Below, piece after piece: positions 37,304 through 46,161 of a stretch of 64,000 bases of DNA. Source of the DNA: Bacteroidales bacterium (GTDB lineage Bacteria > Bacteroidota > Bacteroidia > Bacteroidales > UBA932); contig SFMG01000008.1 in the NCBI GenBank assembly GCA_004554455.1, forward strand, positions 1-64,000. The letters are read 5' to 3'. Both the position numbers and the translations under genes were made by a program. The notes beneath the pieces were generated by a model, which had not been told where the DNA came from, made no database searches, and was given only the letters and a program-made list of their open reading frames with translations. Numbering within the stretch: position 1 is the stretch's first letter; each line of letters starts with the position of its first letter.

Positions 37304-38984
37304 CGCCATCCTTGCGCCCGGCCTCCACGGTCGGAGCGGACTCCTTGTACTTGAAGCGGCGTATCTTCATAGTCGCGGTCTTCTCGAACGGCTCCTTCAT
37401 CACCTCTATGGAGCTGACCTGGGAGGTCTTGTTCACATTCTTGTTGACCTTCTTGAGCAGTTTCGCCTTCCAGCTGTCAAGTTTTTCGTAAATCTTCTCC
37501 TCGCTTTCGGAGTTCCAGTCTATGAAGCCGTCGCAAGGCTGCACCAGTGCGACGAGGCGGCCGTTGCGTTCCACCACTATGGACTCGGTGACGCCGTCCT
37601 GGTTGTTGATCACGCTTTCTATCTCTTCTGGATATATGTTTTCTCCCGATGAGCCCAGAATCATATTGTTCTTGCGGCCTTTGATGAAAAAGCGTCCCTT
37701 CCCGTCGATGACGGCAAGGTCGTTGGTGCGGAACCAGCCGTCTTCGGTGAAGACGCTCTTGGTCCTCTTCGGATCCTTGTAATAGCCCAGCATCACATTA
37801 GGTCCCTTGACCACGATTTCGCCCTCCCCCGTTTCAGGATTCACGTCGATGAGTTTCATTTTCACGTTATACACGGGATAGCCAATGGATCCCACGCAAC
37901 GCCAGCGCTTCAGCGAATAGGCAACCAGCGGGGACGTTTCGGTGAGACCGTAGCCCACCGCATAAGGGAAGCCGGCTTTGAGGAGGAAGGACTCCACCTC
38001 CGGGTCCATTTTCGCGCCGCCTACTCCGAAGAAGGTCAGATGACCGCCGAAGGTGCTTTTAAGCTTCATACCTATAATCTTGCACATCAGCCTGTTGGCG
38101 TGCTTGTCCATCCATCTGAGGGTGCGGCTGCCCTTTATGGTCGGAAGTACGCTGCCCTTGTAGATTTTCTCTATGATAAGCGGCACGGAGAGTATCGTGG
38201 TAGGACGGACCTGCTTTATCGCCTTCAGCAGCAGGGCCGGAACGGGAGGTTTCTGCAGATAATATATGGAAGCGCCGCAGAACATCGGATAGAGCATTCC
38301 GACTGTCATCTCCAGAGTGTGAGCCAAAGGCAGGAGCGAGAGCCATCGGTCCTTGCGGTCCCTCTTGCAGGAACGGCAGCAGGAAACCACGTTCGAGGCC
38401 AGGTTCCTGTGGGTCAGGACCACGCCCTTGGCACTTCCGGTAGTCCCGGATGTGTATATGATTGCGGCGATATCGTCCGGAGTGGGGACAATGGTCTTTC
38501 CGTCACAGGTAAAACGGGAATCATCGGACTTTATGACCTCAAGGGTATCCATATCCACGATGAGTTTCATCGAATCCCTCAGCTCTGCACTCACCCTGGA
38601 AGCGAGTCTCTGCGAGACGAAAAGCACATCGGAACCGGAGTGGCGCACTATGTTGTTGACTTCGTTTTCGGAGCTGTCCGGAAGTATGGGAATGGCAATC
38701 CTGCCGAAGGCGACAGCGCTGAAGAAAGCCACCGACCAGTTAGGCATGCTCTGACCGAATATAGCCACCTTGTCCCCTTCGCCTACTCCGTACTGCGTCA
38801 GGAGTTTGGATATGGAATCGCATTCGAGTTTGAAACTTCCGTAGGTGTAGCCGCCCTTGGCATTGTCGTGCCAGGCGGTAAAACGCTCTTTTGTAAAGAT
38901 GCTGGTCGAGTAGTCATACAGCTTTGCAAGCGTATCGACATACTTCTCCCTCATCTTGCGCGTTCTCTGATAGAGTTGCATCAT
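37257..38984 (-). CDS. Long-chain acyl-CoA (or acyl-ACP) synthetase
   Basis: A 575-residue adenylate-forming enzyme: IIYTSGTTGSAKGVVLTH (AMP loop), GYGLTETSPLVAYS, and GWFRTNDLAVIDGKGR with the C-terminal GRKNNMILGSSGENIYPEEIE. It activates a fatty acid as acyl-AMP and loads it on CoA or a carrier protein. It starts in the short gap shared with murI, where a TATCTTTG box lies 31 bp upstream. Its last 15 codons overlap the response regulator on the other strand. Confidence 0.9.
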   Translation of the reverse strand: MMQLYQRTRKMREKYVDTLAKLYDYSTSIFTKERFTAWHDNAKGGYTYGSFKLECDSISKLLTQYGVGEGDKVAIFGQSMPNWSVAFFSAVAFGRIAIPILPDSSENEVNNIVRHSGSDVLFVSQRLASRVSAELRDSMKLIVDMDTLEVIKSDDSRFTCDGKTIVPTPDDIAAIIYTSGTTGSAKGVVLTHRNLASNVVSCCRSCKRDRKDRWLSLLPLAHTLEMTVGMLYPMFCGASIYYLQKPPVPALLLKAIKQVRPTTILSVPLIIEKIYKGSVLPTIKGSRTLRWMDKHANRLMCKIIGMKLKSTFGGHLTFFGVGGAKMDPEVESFLLKAGFPYAVGYGLTETSPLVAYSLKRWRCVGSIGYPVYNVKMKLIDVNPETGEGEIVVKGPNVMLGYYKDPKRTKSVFTEDGWFRTNDLAVIDGKGRFFIKGRKNNMILGSSGENIYPEEIESVINNQDGVTESIVVERNGRLVALVQPCDGFIDWNSESEEKIYEKLDSWKAKLLKKVNKNVNKTSQVSSIEVMKEPFEKTATMKIRRFKYKESAPTVEAGRKDGVNSPASSENPRSGND

Positions 38985-39014
38985 TTGTCTAAGGTTTTAG
39001 TTTCGTTTCGCCGG

Positions 39015-39022
39015 CAAAGATA
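39015..39022 (-). promoter_or_regulatory. Putative -7 box of the acyl ligase gene
   Basis: TATCTTTG on the minus strand matches TAnnTTTG, 31 bp before the start. No -33 box is evident. Confidence 0.5.
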
Positions 39023-39042
39023 AAATTTATTGATGAATTATA

Positions 39043-39050
39043 TATATTTG
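39043..39050 (+). promoter_or_regulatory. Putative -7 box of murI
   Basis: TATATTTG fits the consensus but ends only 5 bp before the murI ATG. If used, the mRNA would have almost no leader. Confidence 0.45.
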
Positions 39051-39055
39051 CGGAG

Positions 39056-39802
39056 ATGATAGGTTTTTTCGACTCCGGGGCCGGCGGCCTCTCCGTAGTT
39101 AGGGAAGCAATCAGACTGCTGCCCGACGAGAGGTATATATATTACTCCGACAATGCCCATTGCCCCTACGGAGAGAAGAGCAGGGAATACGTGACCGAGA
39201 GGGCCAGAGCCATTACGCGGCACCTCAGGGAACGGGGCTGCGGGATAGTCACCGTCGCATGCAACACCGCCACCGCCGCCGCAATAAGCAGCCTTCGCGC
39301 CGAATTCGATATGCCCTTCGTAGGTATGGAGCCTGCCGTCAAACCGGCGGCCGCACTCACACGTAGTGGCGTTGTGGGCGTGCTTGCGACTGCGGGAACG
39401 CTCAGGGCCGAGAAATATCACGACACCAGGGACCGCTGGTCGGGGGATATAAAGATAGTGGAGCACGTCGGGGAGGGTTTCGTCCGCCTGGTGGAGAGCG
39501 GCACGACGGAAGGACCGGAGGCAGAAGAGACGGTGCGCCTGAGCCTGCAGCCGCTGCTGGACGCCGGCGCCGACACCATAGTCCTGGGATGCACACACTA
39601 TCCCTTCCTGCTGCCGCTGATGAAGAAGATAGCCGGAGAGGACGTGCGCTTCATAGACCCGGCCCCCGCAGCCGCGAAACAGCTGCTGAAACTGATGGAG
39701 GAAAAAGGGCTGATACGCCACGACGGCTTCAGCATGGAACTGGAAGCCTCGGGCGACGACACTACCCTGCGGAGACTGTACGAAACGATTGCAAACAACT
39801 GA
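39056..39802 (+). CDS. murI: Glutamate racemase
   Basis: A 248-residue cytoplasmic enzyme that makes D-glutamate for peptidoglycan. The catalytic cysteines are Cys69 in VACNTATAAA and Cys179 in LGCTHYPF. The N terminus MIGFFDSGAGGLSV is the family start, so the ATG is secure even though a promoter-like box sits directly before it. The next gene follows after 25 bp. Confidence 0.95.
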   Translation: MIGFFDSGAGGLSVVREAIRLLPDERYIYYSDNAHCPYGEKSREYVTERARAITRHLRERGCGIVTVACNTATAAAISSLRAEFDMPFVGMEPAVKPAAALTRSGVVGVLATAGTLRAEKYHDTRDRWSGDIKIVEHVGEGFVRLVESGTTEGPEAEETVRLSLQPLLDAGADTIVLGCTHYPFLLPLMKKIAGEDVRFIDPAPAAAKQLLKLMEEKGLIRHDGFSMELEASGDDTTLRRLYETIANN

Positions 39803-39827
39803 AATATAAACTGATAAACCTAAACTG

Positions 39828-41522
39828 ATGGGAACAAAAAACATGCTTGTAGCCAATCTGCTGCTGTCCTGCGCGGGCAGCATACAGCTGGCCAGACTCA
39901 ACAGGGCGAGCCGTAACCCCCAGAAGGCGGCAGCCTGCACACTCAGGAACATACTCAATTATGCCAAGGACACGGTCTATGGCAAAGAACACGACTTCGC
40001 GGGCATACTCGAAGCAAAGGATGACGCGGAGCTCTACAGGCGCTGGCAGAAAAACGTGCCGGTAAACGAATACGAGGACCTCAGGCCCTATGTAGAAAGG
40101 CACAAGAACGGAGAAAGCGACATTCTCTTCCCGGGCAAGCCGCTGATGTACGCAACCACCTCCGGCTCCACCGCAGAGCCGAAATGGATTCCGATGACCA
40201 GGGAATATATGAAGATGGTATATAGCAAGATGACGCATCTGTGGCTTTTCAACTTCATACGCAACCGTCCGAAGGTCTATAAGGGCAAGGCGCTCAGCAT
40301 TGTGGGCAAGGTCATCGAGGGCTATGCCCCGGACGGCACTGTCTTCGGCTCCGTGTCCGGAGTGACGCAGAGGGACTGCCCGGAATTCATGAAGGTGCTG
40401 TACTCCAACCCTCAGTGCGTTTACTCCATAACCGACTACAATTCAAGGTATTATGTCCTGATGCGTATGGGCATAGAGCAGGACATAAGCATCATCATCA
40501 CAGCTAACCCGTCCACCATAGTCGAACTGCAGAACAATGTGAACGAGTATTTCGACGAGTATGTGAACGACATAGAGCACGGCACCATATCCTCCAAGCT
40601 TAACATCGCGGCGGAGATCAGGGCCGAACTGGAAGCCTGCGTGAAACCGAACCCGAAGCGCGCCGCCGAACTGAGAGCCCTCAAGGAGAAATACGGAACC
40701 GTGCTTCCAAAGCACTACTGGCCGAACCTTCAGGTCCTCAACACATGGAAATGCGGAAACACCGACAAGTACATCGAGAAATTCCAGGGTTCCTTCCCGG
40801 ATCACATGCTTCACATGGAATTCGGCTACTTCGCTTCGGAGTGCCGCTTCGGCCTGGTGATGGACGACAGTCTGAACACCGTGCTTTTCCCTCACTTCCA
40901 TTACTATGAATTTGTGCGTGAAGAGGATATGGACAGCGAGAATCCAGAATTCCTGCAGCTCGACCAGCTCGAGGAGGGCAAACGCTACTGCCCGTTCGTC
41001 ACGACCTGGGCGGGACTCTACCGCTACAATATGACCGACCTGCTCGAAGTCGGACCGAAGTACAGGAACTCCCCTACCGTGCATCTCATCCAGAAGACCA
41101 AGGGAATCGTGTCAATGACGGGAGAGAAGCTCTACGAGAAACAGTTCTGCGATGCCGTCCATCAGGTTGAGCAGGAGACCGGTATGATGACACGCTTCTT
41201 CGTGGGCTTCGCCGACCAGGAGAGGTCCTCCTATGATTTCTACTGGGAGTTTTCCGACCGCAGCACCACTCAGGAGCAGGCCGAGGAGTTCACTGCTAAG
41301 GTGGACGAGGCCCTGAAAGCGATAAACTGCGAATATGCCTCGAAGAGGGACAGCCTCCGCATCAAGGACCCGGCTACATACCGTCTGGTCAAAGACTCCT
41401 TCGAGACCTTCAAGCAGCGCTGCATAGACGAAGGTGCCCGCGACGGACAGTTCAAGCTTACGCTCCTGCTGCTGGACGAAAAGAGGCATTCCAAATTCAA
41501 AGAGCTGACCGTAAATGATTAA
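39828..41522 (+). CDS. GH3 (auxin-responsive promoter) family acyl-adenylating protein
   Basis: 564 residues. TTSGSTAEPKWIPMT is the ATP-binding loop, and YFASECRFGL and the C-terminal YRYNMTDLLEV match bacterial GH3 proteins. In plants GH3 enzymes join acyl acids to amino acids through an acyl-AMP. The bacterial substrates are unknown. It overlaps the following HAD gene by 8 bp. With the neighbouring acyl ligase and acyltransferase it may serve lipid or acyl-amide synthesis. Confidence 0.88.
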   Translation: MGTKNMLVANLLLSCAGSIQLARLNRASRNPQKAAACTLRNILNYAKDTVYGKEHDFAGILEAKDDAELYRRWQKNVPVNEYEDLRPYVERHKNGESDILFPGKPLMYATTSGSTAEPKWIPMTREYMKMVYSKMTHLWLFNFIRNRPKVYKGKALSIVGKVIEGYAPDGTVFGSVSGVTQRDCPEFMKVLYSNPQCVYSITDYNSRYYVLMRMGIEQDISIIITANPSTIVELQNNVNEYFDEYVNDIEHGTISSKLNIAAEIRAELEACVKPNPKRAAELRALKEKYGTVLPKHYWPNLQVLNTWKCGNTDKYIEKFQGSFPDHMLHMEFGYFASECRFGLVMDDSLNTVLFPHFHYYEFVREEDMDSENPEFLQLDQLEEGKRYCPFVTTWAGLYRYNMTDLLEVGPKYRNSPTVHLIQKTKGIVSMTGEKLYEKQFCDAVHQVEQETGMMTRFFVGFADQERSSYDFYWEFSDRSTTQEQAEEFTAKVDEALKAINCEYASKRDSLRIKDPATYRLVKDSFETFKQRCIDEGARDGQFKLTLLLLDEKRHSKFKELTVND

Positions 41523-42186
41523 GGCTGTCATTTTCGACCTTGACGGGACTCTATACGAACCCCGCTTCTTTCCTTTGAGACTCATACTCGCCGACCCCGG
41601 CAACATTTTGAAGCTGGCGGCCGAGAGACGTTGCCGCAGGCAACTGCAGGGCCGCTGCTTCGGGAGCGGGGACGAGTACTACGATGAACTCTTCCTGCTT
41701 ATGGGCAAGGGCAATGAAGAAAAGGCTCAGCGTTGCAGGGAATGGTTCTGGCGCCGCTACCTTCCCAATCAGGTGCGCATCATACGCGAGGATTTCTACA
41801 AGCGTCCCCAGCTGAAGGATCTGATGCTCAGACTGCGCCGTGACGGCTATCGTACCGCGGTCCTCTCTGACTATGCCCTGGCGGAGGAAAAACTGGCGGC
41901 ATGCGGCCTGGGAGGCATACTCTTCAACGGAGTGTGGGAATCTCCCGAGCTGGGCGGTCTCAAGCCCTGCCCTCAGGTATTCACAAAGGCCTGCTCTCTG
42001 CTCGGGGTCAGGCCCGAGGAGACTCTTATGATAGGAGACAGGGTCAAGACCGATGGTGGCGCCACGGAAGCCGGCCTGCAGTTCATACACCTGATAGAAA
42101 AAGAAAAGGACCGCGGTAAACACGGTCCCCTCTGTAAGGATATGCTCTGGAGTGAAATCCTGGAGTATTTCAAGGTTCTGTCCTAA
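41515..42186 (+). CDS. HAD-superfamily hydrolase
   Basis: 223 residues. Motif I is VIFDLDGTLYE with the nucleophile Asp9, motif II is AVLSDY, and motif III/IV is a Lys in GLKPCPQVF with GDRVKTDGG. This is a phosphoglycolate-phosphatase-like (subfamily IA) architecture with a helical cap. It is coupled to the GH3 gene by an 8-bp overlap and ends 5 bp from the convergent acyltransferase. The substrate is unknown. Confidence 0.86.
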   Translation: MIKAVIFDLDGTLYEPRFFPLRLILADPGNILKLAAERRCRRQLQGRCFGSGDEYYDELFLLMGKGNEEKAQRCREWFWRRYLPNQVRIIREDFYKRPQLKDLMLRLRRDGYRTAVLSDYALAEEKLAACGLGGILFNGVWESPELGGLKPCPQVFTKACSLLGVRPEETLMIGDRVKTDGGATEAGLQFIHLIEKEKDRGKHGPLCKDMLWSEILEYFKVLS

Positions 42187-42191
42187 GCGGC

Positions 42192-43049
42192 TCAGGGCTC
42201 CAGGGTGGCCGGCCACGGGTTCTTCACGATTCCGGCCATTTTCACCATCTGGGCGTGAGCCTCACGCAGCATCCTGTCCACCTCTTCCTTGCGCGGACGG
42301 TTCAGGTCCGGGATTATCGCATCCCCCACATGCACGGTCATCAGGGGCGTATCCTCCTTGTCGAACCAGCGGTATATGCCCTTTCTCTCCCTGTATGAGA
42401 TTACGAATGGCACCAGCGGCATTCCGTATTTGTAGGCCATGGTGAATGCGCCCTTATGGAAGGGGCGTATAGGCACGTAATGCTTCCAGCTGCAGGACTC
42501 GGGGAACACGTGTATCCACTCTCCGCGACGATGGAGTTCATCGAAAGCCTCATTGAAAGGACGCATTCCGGAGCGGGTTTCAGGCACGGGCACACCCCCG
42601 AGATATCTCATGAACCAGGCATCCTTTCCGCGAAGATGCTCCCCGTAAATCGGGAACCAGGTACGGTGCGGGCGTATGGCATGAAGCACGCAGGAGAGGT
42701 CCCAGCGATAGACGTGGTTGCACACCGTGATGGCTCCGTTCCTGAGCAAGGCCTTGTTGCGGCGCAGCTTTTCCCTGCCCTCCACCTTCAGACCGTAGCG
42801 CAGACGGTTGACGTGCATTACGAGCAGGCGGAGCAGCGTGGCATTCATGAAATGGTTGAACCTGTAGCGGAAACTGTCATCCAGATAGGGATAATTCTCG
42901 TCAAGCACTACTTCGGTGCCATCGTAGCGGACCGGCATTATATGCTCGTCGGGGTCCTGCTCAGGATAGCAGACATCGCAATCAGGAATGTAGGTCCCTT
43001 CCGCGACCTCCATCTCCCTGTATCTGATATTGTCCTTTCCCCTTCCCAT
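42192..43049 (-). CDS. PlsC-like glycerolipid acyltransferase
   Basis: 285 residues. The acyltransferase H-x4-D motif is NHVYRWD, and FPESCSW takes the place of FPEGT. The enzyme probably transfers an acyl chain to a lysophospholipid or a related lipid. The ATG at 43049 is chosen because it lies 1 bp after the stop of the upstream gene and precedes the conserved part; the frame is open further upstream only as a shadow of that gene. Confidence 0.82.
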   Translation of the reverse strand: MGRGKDNIRYREMEVAEGTYIPDCDVCYPEQDPDEHIMPVRYDGTEVVLDENYPYLDDSFRYRFNHFMNATLLRLLVMHVNRLRYGLKVEGREKLRRNKALLRNGAITVCNHVYRWDLSCVLHAIRPHRTWFPIYGEHLRGKDAWFMRYLGGVPVPETRSGMRPFNEAFDELHRRGEWIHVFPESCSWKHYVPIRPFHKGAFTMAYKYGMPLVPFVISYRERKGIYRWFDKEDTPLMTVHVGDAIIPDLNRPRKEEVDRMLREAHAQMVKMAGIVKNPWPATLEP

Positions 43050-43050
43050 A

Positions 43051-44682
43051 TCAGTCCTCCAGCTGTCCGAGCACTTCGAAATAAAGGGTACCGTCAACTG
43101 TGGTCGTCTTGTAGATGGTGTCATCCACCCTGTAGTAGTCCTGGCCTTTGATATTGATTCTGTCGTAATCCTCAGGCAGATACTCGACAAGCGCTCCCGC
43201 AGGAGGTACGATCACCTTGTACTGCGAATTCTCTATCACATAGAAGACTCCGTCCTGGTAGTAATAGTCTATGCCCGATGCGGCATAGCTCTGCACCAGA
43301 CCGGCCTCCTCGGCCTGCTCATAGGCCTTTGCGGCGAGGTAACGTCCGTCATTGGTGGTCATTGCTATTCCCGGGGTGCTGCTCATCATAGAATTCTGCT
43401 GGGCGATGATTGCATTGTTCTTGGCAATGATACGCTCCTGCTCTGCTATGATTTCGTTGTTGCGGGCTATGATCTCGTTCTGAGACACGATGAACTCGTT
43501 GTTCTTGCTGATTGCGCTGTAGGTCCTGTTCAGGGTGTTGTAGTAGCGTATGCGCACAGCCGCAAGTTCGAGATTCTTCATCATCTCGTAGGCCAGCACG
43601 GTCTCGTAAGGCGGTCGGCACACATAATACTCGTGGTTATGGTAATGGTAATATATGCCTTCATAGCAATAATAATAGCGATGATAGTGCGGAATCCTGT
43701 AGGCCCTTGGCGGAAGCCTCTTCACCCTGTAGCCGAAGTAATGGAAGCCCGGATCGAAGTAGTGGCATATATACTTGTACGGCACATAGCTCTTCTTGCA
43801 TGGCGGGACTCTGTCGATGACGTGGTGCTCGTGCACGACAACTGTTGCCGCCACCTGGATAGGCGGGGTCTGGCGCGCCTGGGAAGCGCTGGACGGAGTC
43901 ACGGACGTGTTCCGGTAAACCGAGCTGCTGGCCGTCACGCTCTGAGGCTTCTGCTGAGGCGCCCTGCTGCCGTTGACATTGCTTACCGTCGTGGAACTCT
44001 GGCTGACAGCATTGCTGCGGCTCGGGGTGCTCGCGGCAGCATTGCTGCGACTCGGAGTGGTGGTACTTGTGCTGCGGCTCGGGGTGGTGGAACTTGCGCT
44101 GCGGCTCGGAGTGCTCGTGGCAGCACTGCCTCGACTCGGAGTTGAAGTTGTTGTGCTGCGGCTCGGGGTAGTGGTTGAGCGTATCGGAGTCGTCGCCGTT
44201 CTGCTTGGAGTCGTCGCCGTACTGCGCGTTGCAGAACTTGGTCTGGTAGTCGTTATGCGGCTTGAGTTCGAGCTACTGCCAGTTGAGCTGCTGCGGCTAG
44301 GCGTAGTCGCAGTTGTCGTCTGAGACGAGCGGCTCGGGGTTTGTGTAGTTGTCGAGGACGAGCGGTTCGGGGTTGTCGAAGTTGACGAAGATGAGCGGCT
44401 CGGGGTTGTCGAAGTTGACGAGGACGAACGGTTCGGGCTAGTCGCAGTTGTCGAGGACGAGCGGCTCGTACTGGCGGCAGACGCTGACGAAGACTTGCTA
44501 TCTGTCGTTGTTGAGCGGGAAGTGCTGCCGGACGAACGGGAAACCGTTGTGGTCGATCGTGAAGCCGTTGAGGATTGGGATGAAGATGCCCTTGTGGAAG
44601 TGGTCCTGCTCTGTGCCATTCCCGGAATGACAGCAGCAAGCGATACTGCGATAGCCAAAAGGGCGGTCGTTGTTTTTTTCAT
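43051..44682 (-). CDS. Secreted Ser/Thr-rich low-complexity protein (DUF6515-like)
   Basis: 543 residues. A signal peptide ending VIPGMAQS leads into about 240 residues of Ser/Thr/Arg repeats (TPSRSSSTS-type), then a Tyr/His-rich segment (YYYCYEGIYYHYHNHEYYVC), a short heptad-like stretch (NEIIARNNEIIAEQERIIAK) and a C-terminal beta region. The Tyr-rich and C-terminal parts resemble DUF6515 proteins of unknown role. The Ser/Thr tract could be an extended, possibly glycosylated spacer. It runs into the acyltransferase gene with a 1-bp gap. Confidence 0.75.
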   Translation of the reverse strand: MKKTTTALLAIAVSLAAVIPGMAQSRTTSTRASSSQSSTASRSTTTVSRSSGSTSRSTTTDSKSSSASAASTSRSSSTTATSPNRSSSSTSTTPSRSSSSTSTTPNRSSSTTTQTPSRSSQTTTATTPSRSSSTGSSSNSSRITTTRPSSATRSTATTPSRTATTPIRSTTTPSRSTTTSTPSRGSAATSTPSRSASSTTPSRSTSTTTPSRSNAAASTPSRSNAVSQSSTTVSNVNGSRAPQQKPQSVTASSSVYRNTSVTPSSASQARQTPPIQVAATVVVHEHHVIDRVPPCKKSYVPYKYICHYFDPGFHYFGYRVKRLPPRAYRIPHYHRYYYCYEGIYYHYHNHEYYVCRPPYETVLAYEMMKNLELAAVRIRYYNTLNRTYSAISKNNEFIVSQNEIIARNNEIIAEQERIIAKNNAIIAQQNSMMSSTPGIAMTTNDGRYLAAKAYEQAEEAGLVQSYAASGIDYYYQDGVFYVIENSQYKVIVPPAGALVEYLPEDYDRINIKGQDYYRVDDTIYKTTTVDGTLYFEVLGQLED

Positions 44683-44724
44683 AGTGCGTCAATAAAAATT
44701 CCTGAAGTCAAAAGGACTCACTCA

Positions 44725-44732
44725 CAAAGATA
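44725..44732 (-). promoter_or_regulatory. Putative -7 box of the Ser/Thr-rich protein gene
   Basis: TATCTTTG on the minus strand matches TAnnTTTG, 43 bp before the ATG. It lies between the gene and the second repeat mosaic. Confidence 0.5.
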
Positions 44733-44782
44733 TCTAAATATCCTTAATTATAAATATCCCGGGCTAAAGAATCGTTGCAGGG

Positions 44783-45050
44783 GCTGGAACCAGATGCCGA
44801 AGGCATTACGGCGGGGAGAAGCTGGAACCAGATGCCGAAGGCGTTGCGGCAGGAACAGGCGCCACTCCAGCGGCTTTTTACTTAGGATTATGCCGCCTTC
44901 GTGGCATCCAGTCCCCGCCTGCGTCCGCAACGGCATCCTGCAGGCGAAACCGTTCTCCCTTGCGGCAACGGAGAATAGAATCGGATGCGGACCTCGTTGC
45001 CGCTACGGCCACTGCAGGCGGGCCATTCCTCAATGCAGCAGCGAGGACGC
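44783..45050. repeat. Second mosaic: short direct repeat, diverged W palindrome and Z unit
   Basis: Two copies of a 38-bp unit (GCTGGAACCAGATGCCGAAG) start at 44783 and 44821. They are followed by a diverged, inverted W element whose inner GCGGC / GCCGC stem and CTTTTTACTTAGGATTA loop match the first mosaic, then one Z unit (about 44931-45040). No reading frame is shared between copies. The left end lies about 100 bp upstream of the Ser/Thr-rich protein gene. Confidence 0.78.
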
Positions 45051-45238
45051 TGCATCGATTCCCAAGTTTGGGCTTGAAATCAAGAATCGATGCACGCAGG
45101 AGGCCGGAAATGGGGAAAACCTTGCATCAATTCCCAAGTCTGGGCCTGAAATCAAGAATCGATGCACGCAGGAGGGCATAAACAGGCAAAACCTTGCATC
45201 GATTCGCAAGTCTGGCCTTGAAATCAAGAATCAATGCA
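45051..45238. repeat. Three Y hairpins, second mosaic, first array
   Basis: Hairpin cores at 45051-45094, 45123-45166 and 45195-45238 keep the exact 72-bp period of the first mosaic, on the opposite strand. Single changes (CATCAATTC, GAATCAATG) leave G-T-type or single mismatches in the stem. Confidence 0.9.
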
Positions 45239-45450
45239 TGCAGCAGGCCATCTTCAGCACGCGTTCATTAAATGAGTCGCGCTGGAGGTAAGTCGGAGGT
45301 AATTTGTGTGGACTCTGGTTCGGCAGTGGCGGCAGAAGCGGGTGCTGATGCGCCCGGAGGCGGCATTTCCCTATGTTTCTGCCGCCGAGGGTGCGCAGCA
45401 CCCGCCCAAAAAGCCGCCACGCTCAACGTTCCGCCACGCTCAACGCCCTG
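45239..45450. repeat. Element X and two 17-bp units, second mosaic
   Basis: Inverted copy of the long-hairpin element (45239-45416), very close to 8245-8442. It is followed by two 17-bp units at 45417 and 45434 (CCACGCTCAACGTTCCG type), the complement of the array at 8126-8244. Confidence 0.85.
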
Positions 45451-45649
45451 CCGCTACGACTGCTGCAGGCGAAACCGTTCTCCTTTGCCGCAACGAAAAT
45501 TAGTATCGGACGCAGATCTCGTTGCCGCTACGGCCACTGCAGGCGGAACCATTCTTCTTTGCTGCGACGAAGATCAAAATCGGACGCGGACTTCGTTGCC
45601 GCTACGACCACTATAGGCAGGCCGTTCTTAGCTGCAGCAGCGAGGACGC
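45451..45649. repeat. Z units, second mosaic
   Basis: Two and a part Z units (CTGCAGGCGAAAC, GTTGCCGCTACG blocks), spaced about 70 bp, link the two Y-X modules. Confidence 0.78.
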
Positions 45650-45838
45650 TGCATCGATTCCCAAGTCTGGGCTTGAAATCAAGAATCGATGCACGCCGGA
45701 GGGCATAAACAGGCAAAACCTTGCATCGATTCCCAAGTCTGAGCCTGAAATCAAGAATCGATGCACGCAGGAGGGCATAAACAGGCAAAAACCTTGCATT
45801 GATTCCCAAGTCTGAGCCTGAAATCAAGAATCGATGCA
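45650..45838. repeat. Three Y hairpins, second mosaic, second array
   Basis: Cores at 45650-45693, 45722-45765 and 45795-45838. The last step is 73 bp because of one added A in the linker. Confidence 0.9.
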
Positions 45839-46084
45839 TGCAGCAGGCCATCTTCAGCACGCGTTAATTAGATGAGTCGCTCTGGAGGTAAGTCGGAGGT
45901 AATTTGTGTGGACGTTGGTTCGGCAGTGGCGGTAAAGACGGGTGCTGATGCGCCCGGAGGCGGCATTTCCCTATGTTTCTGCCGCCGAGGGTGCGCAGCA
46001 CCCGCCAAAAAAGCCGTCACGCTCAACGCCCTGCCGCTACGACTGCTGCCGGCGAAACCGTTCTCCTTTGCGGCAACGAAGATC
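45839..46084. repeat. Element X, one 17-bp unit and a Z part, end of second mosaic
   Basis: A third copy of the long-hairpin element (45839-46016), one 17-bp unit (about 46017-46033) and a shortened Z unit reach to within about 20 bp of the pnp terminator. The order Z-Y-X-17mer is the reverse of the order in the first mosaic. Confidence 0.82.
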
Positions 46085-46104
46085 GGCAGAGTAAACTCCG
46101 CGCG

Positions 46105-46141
46105 CAAAAAAAATGAGGACAGCCGCACGGCTGCCCTCATT
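46105..46141 (-). terminator. Rho-independent terminator of pnp
   Basis: On the minus strand a 14-bp stem (AATGAGG-x-CAGCCG and complement, one mismatch) is followed by eight T residues, about 20 bp after the pnp stop. It marks the edge of the repeat mosaic. Confidence 0.92.
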
Positions 46142-46161
46142 GTCATATATCAGGATATTGC

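Noticed and set aside
44783..46084. Integron-type attC sites in the W and X hairpins
   Set aside because: No integron integrase, no cassette genes and no recognisable attC core sites were found.
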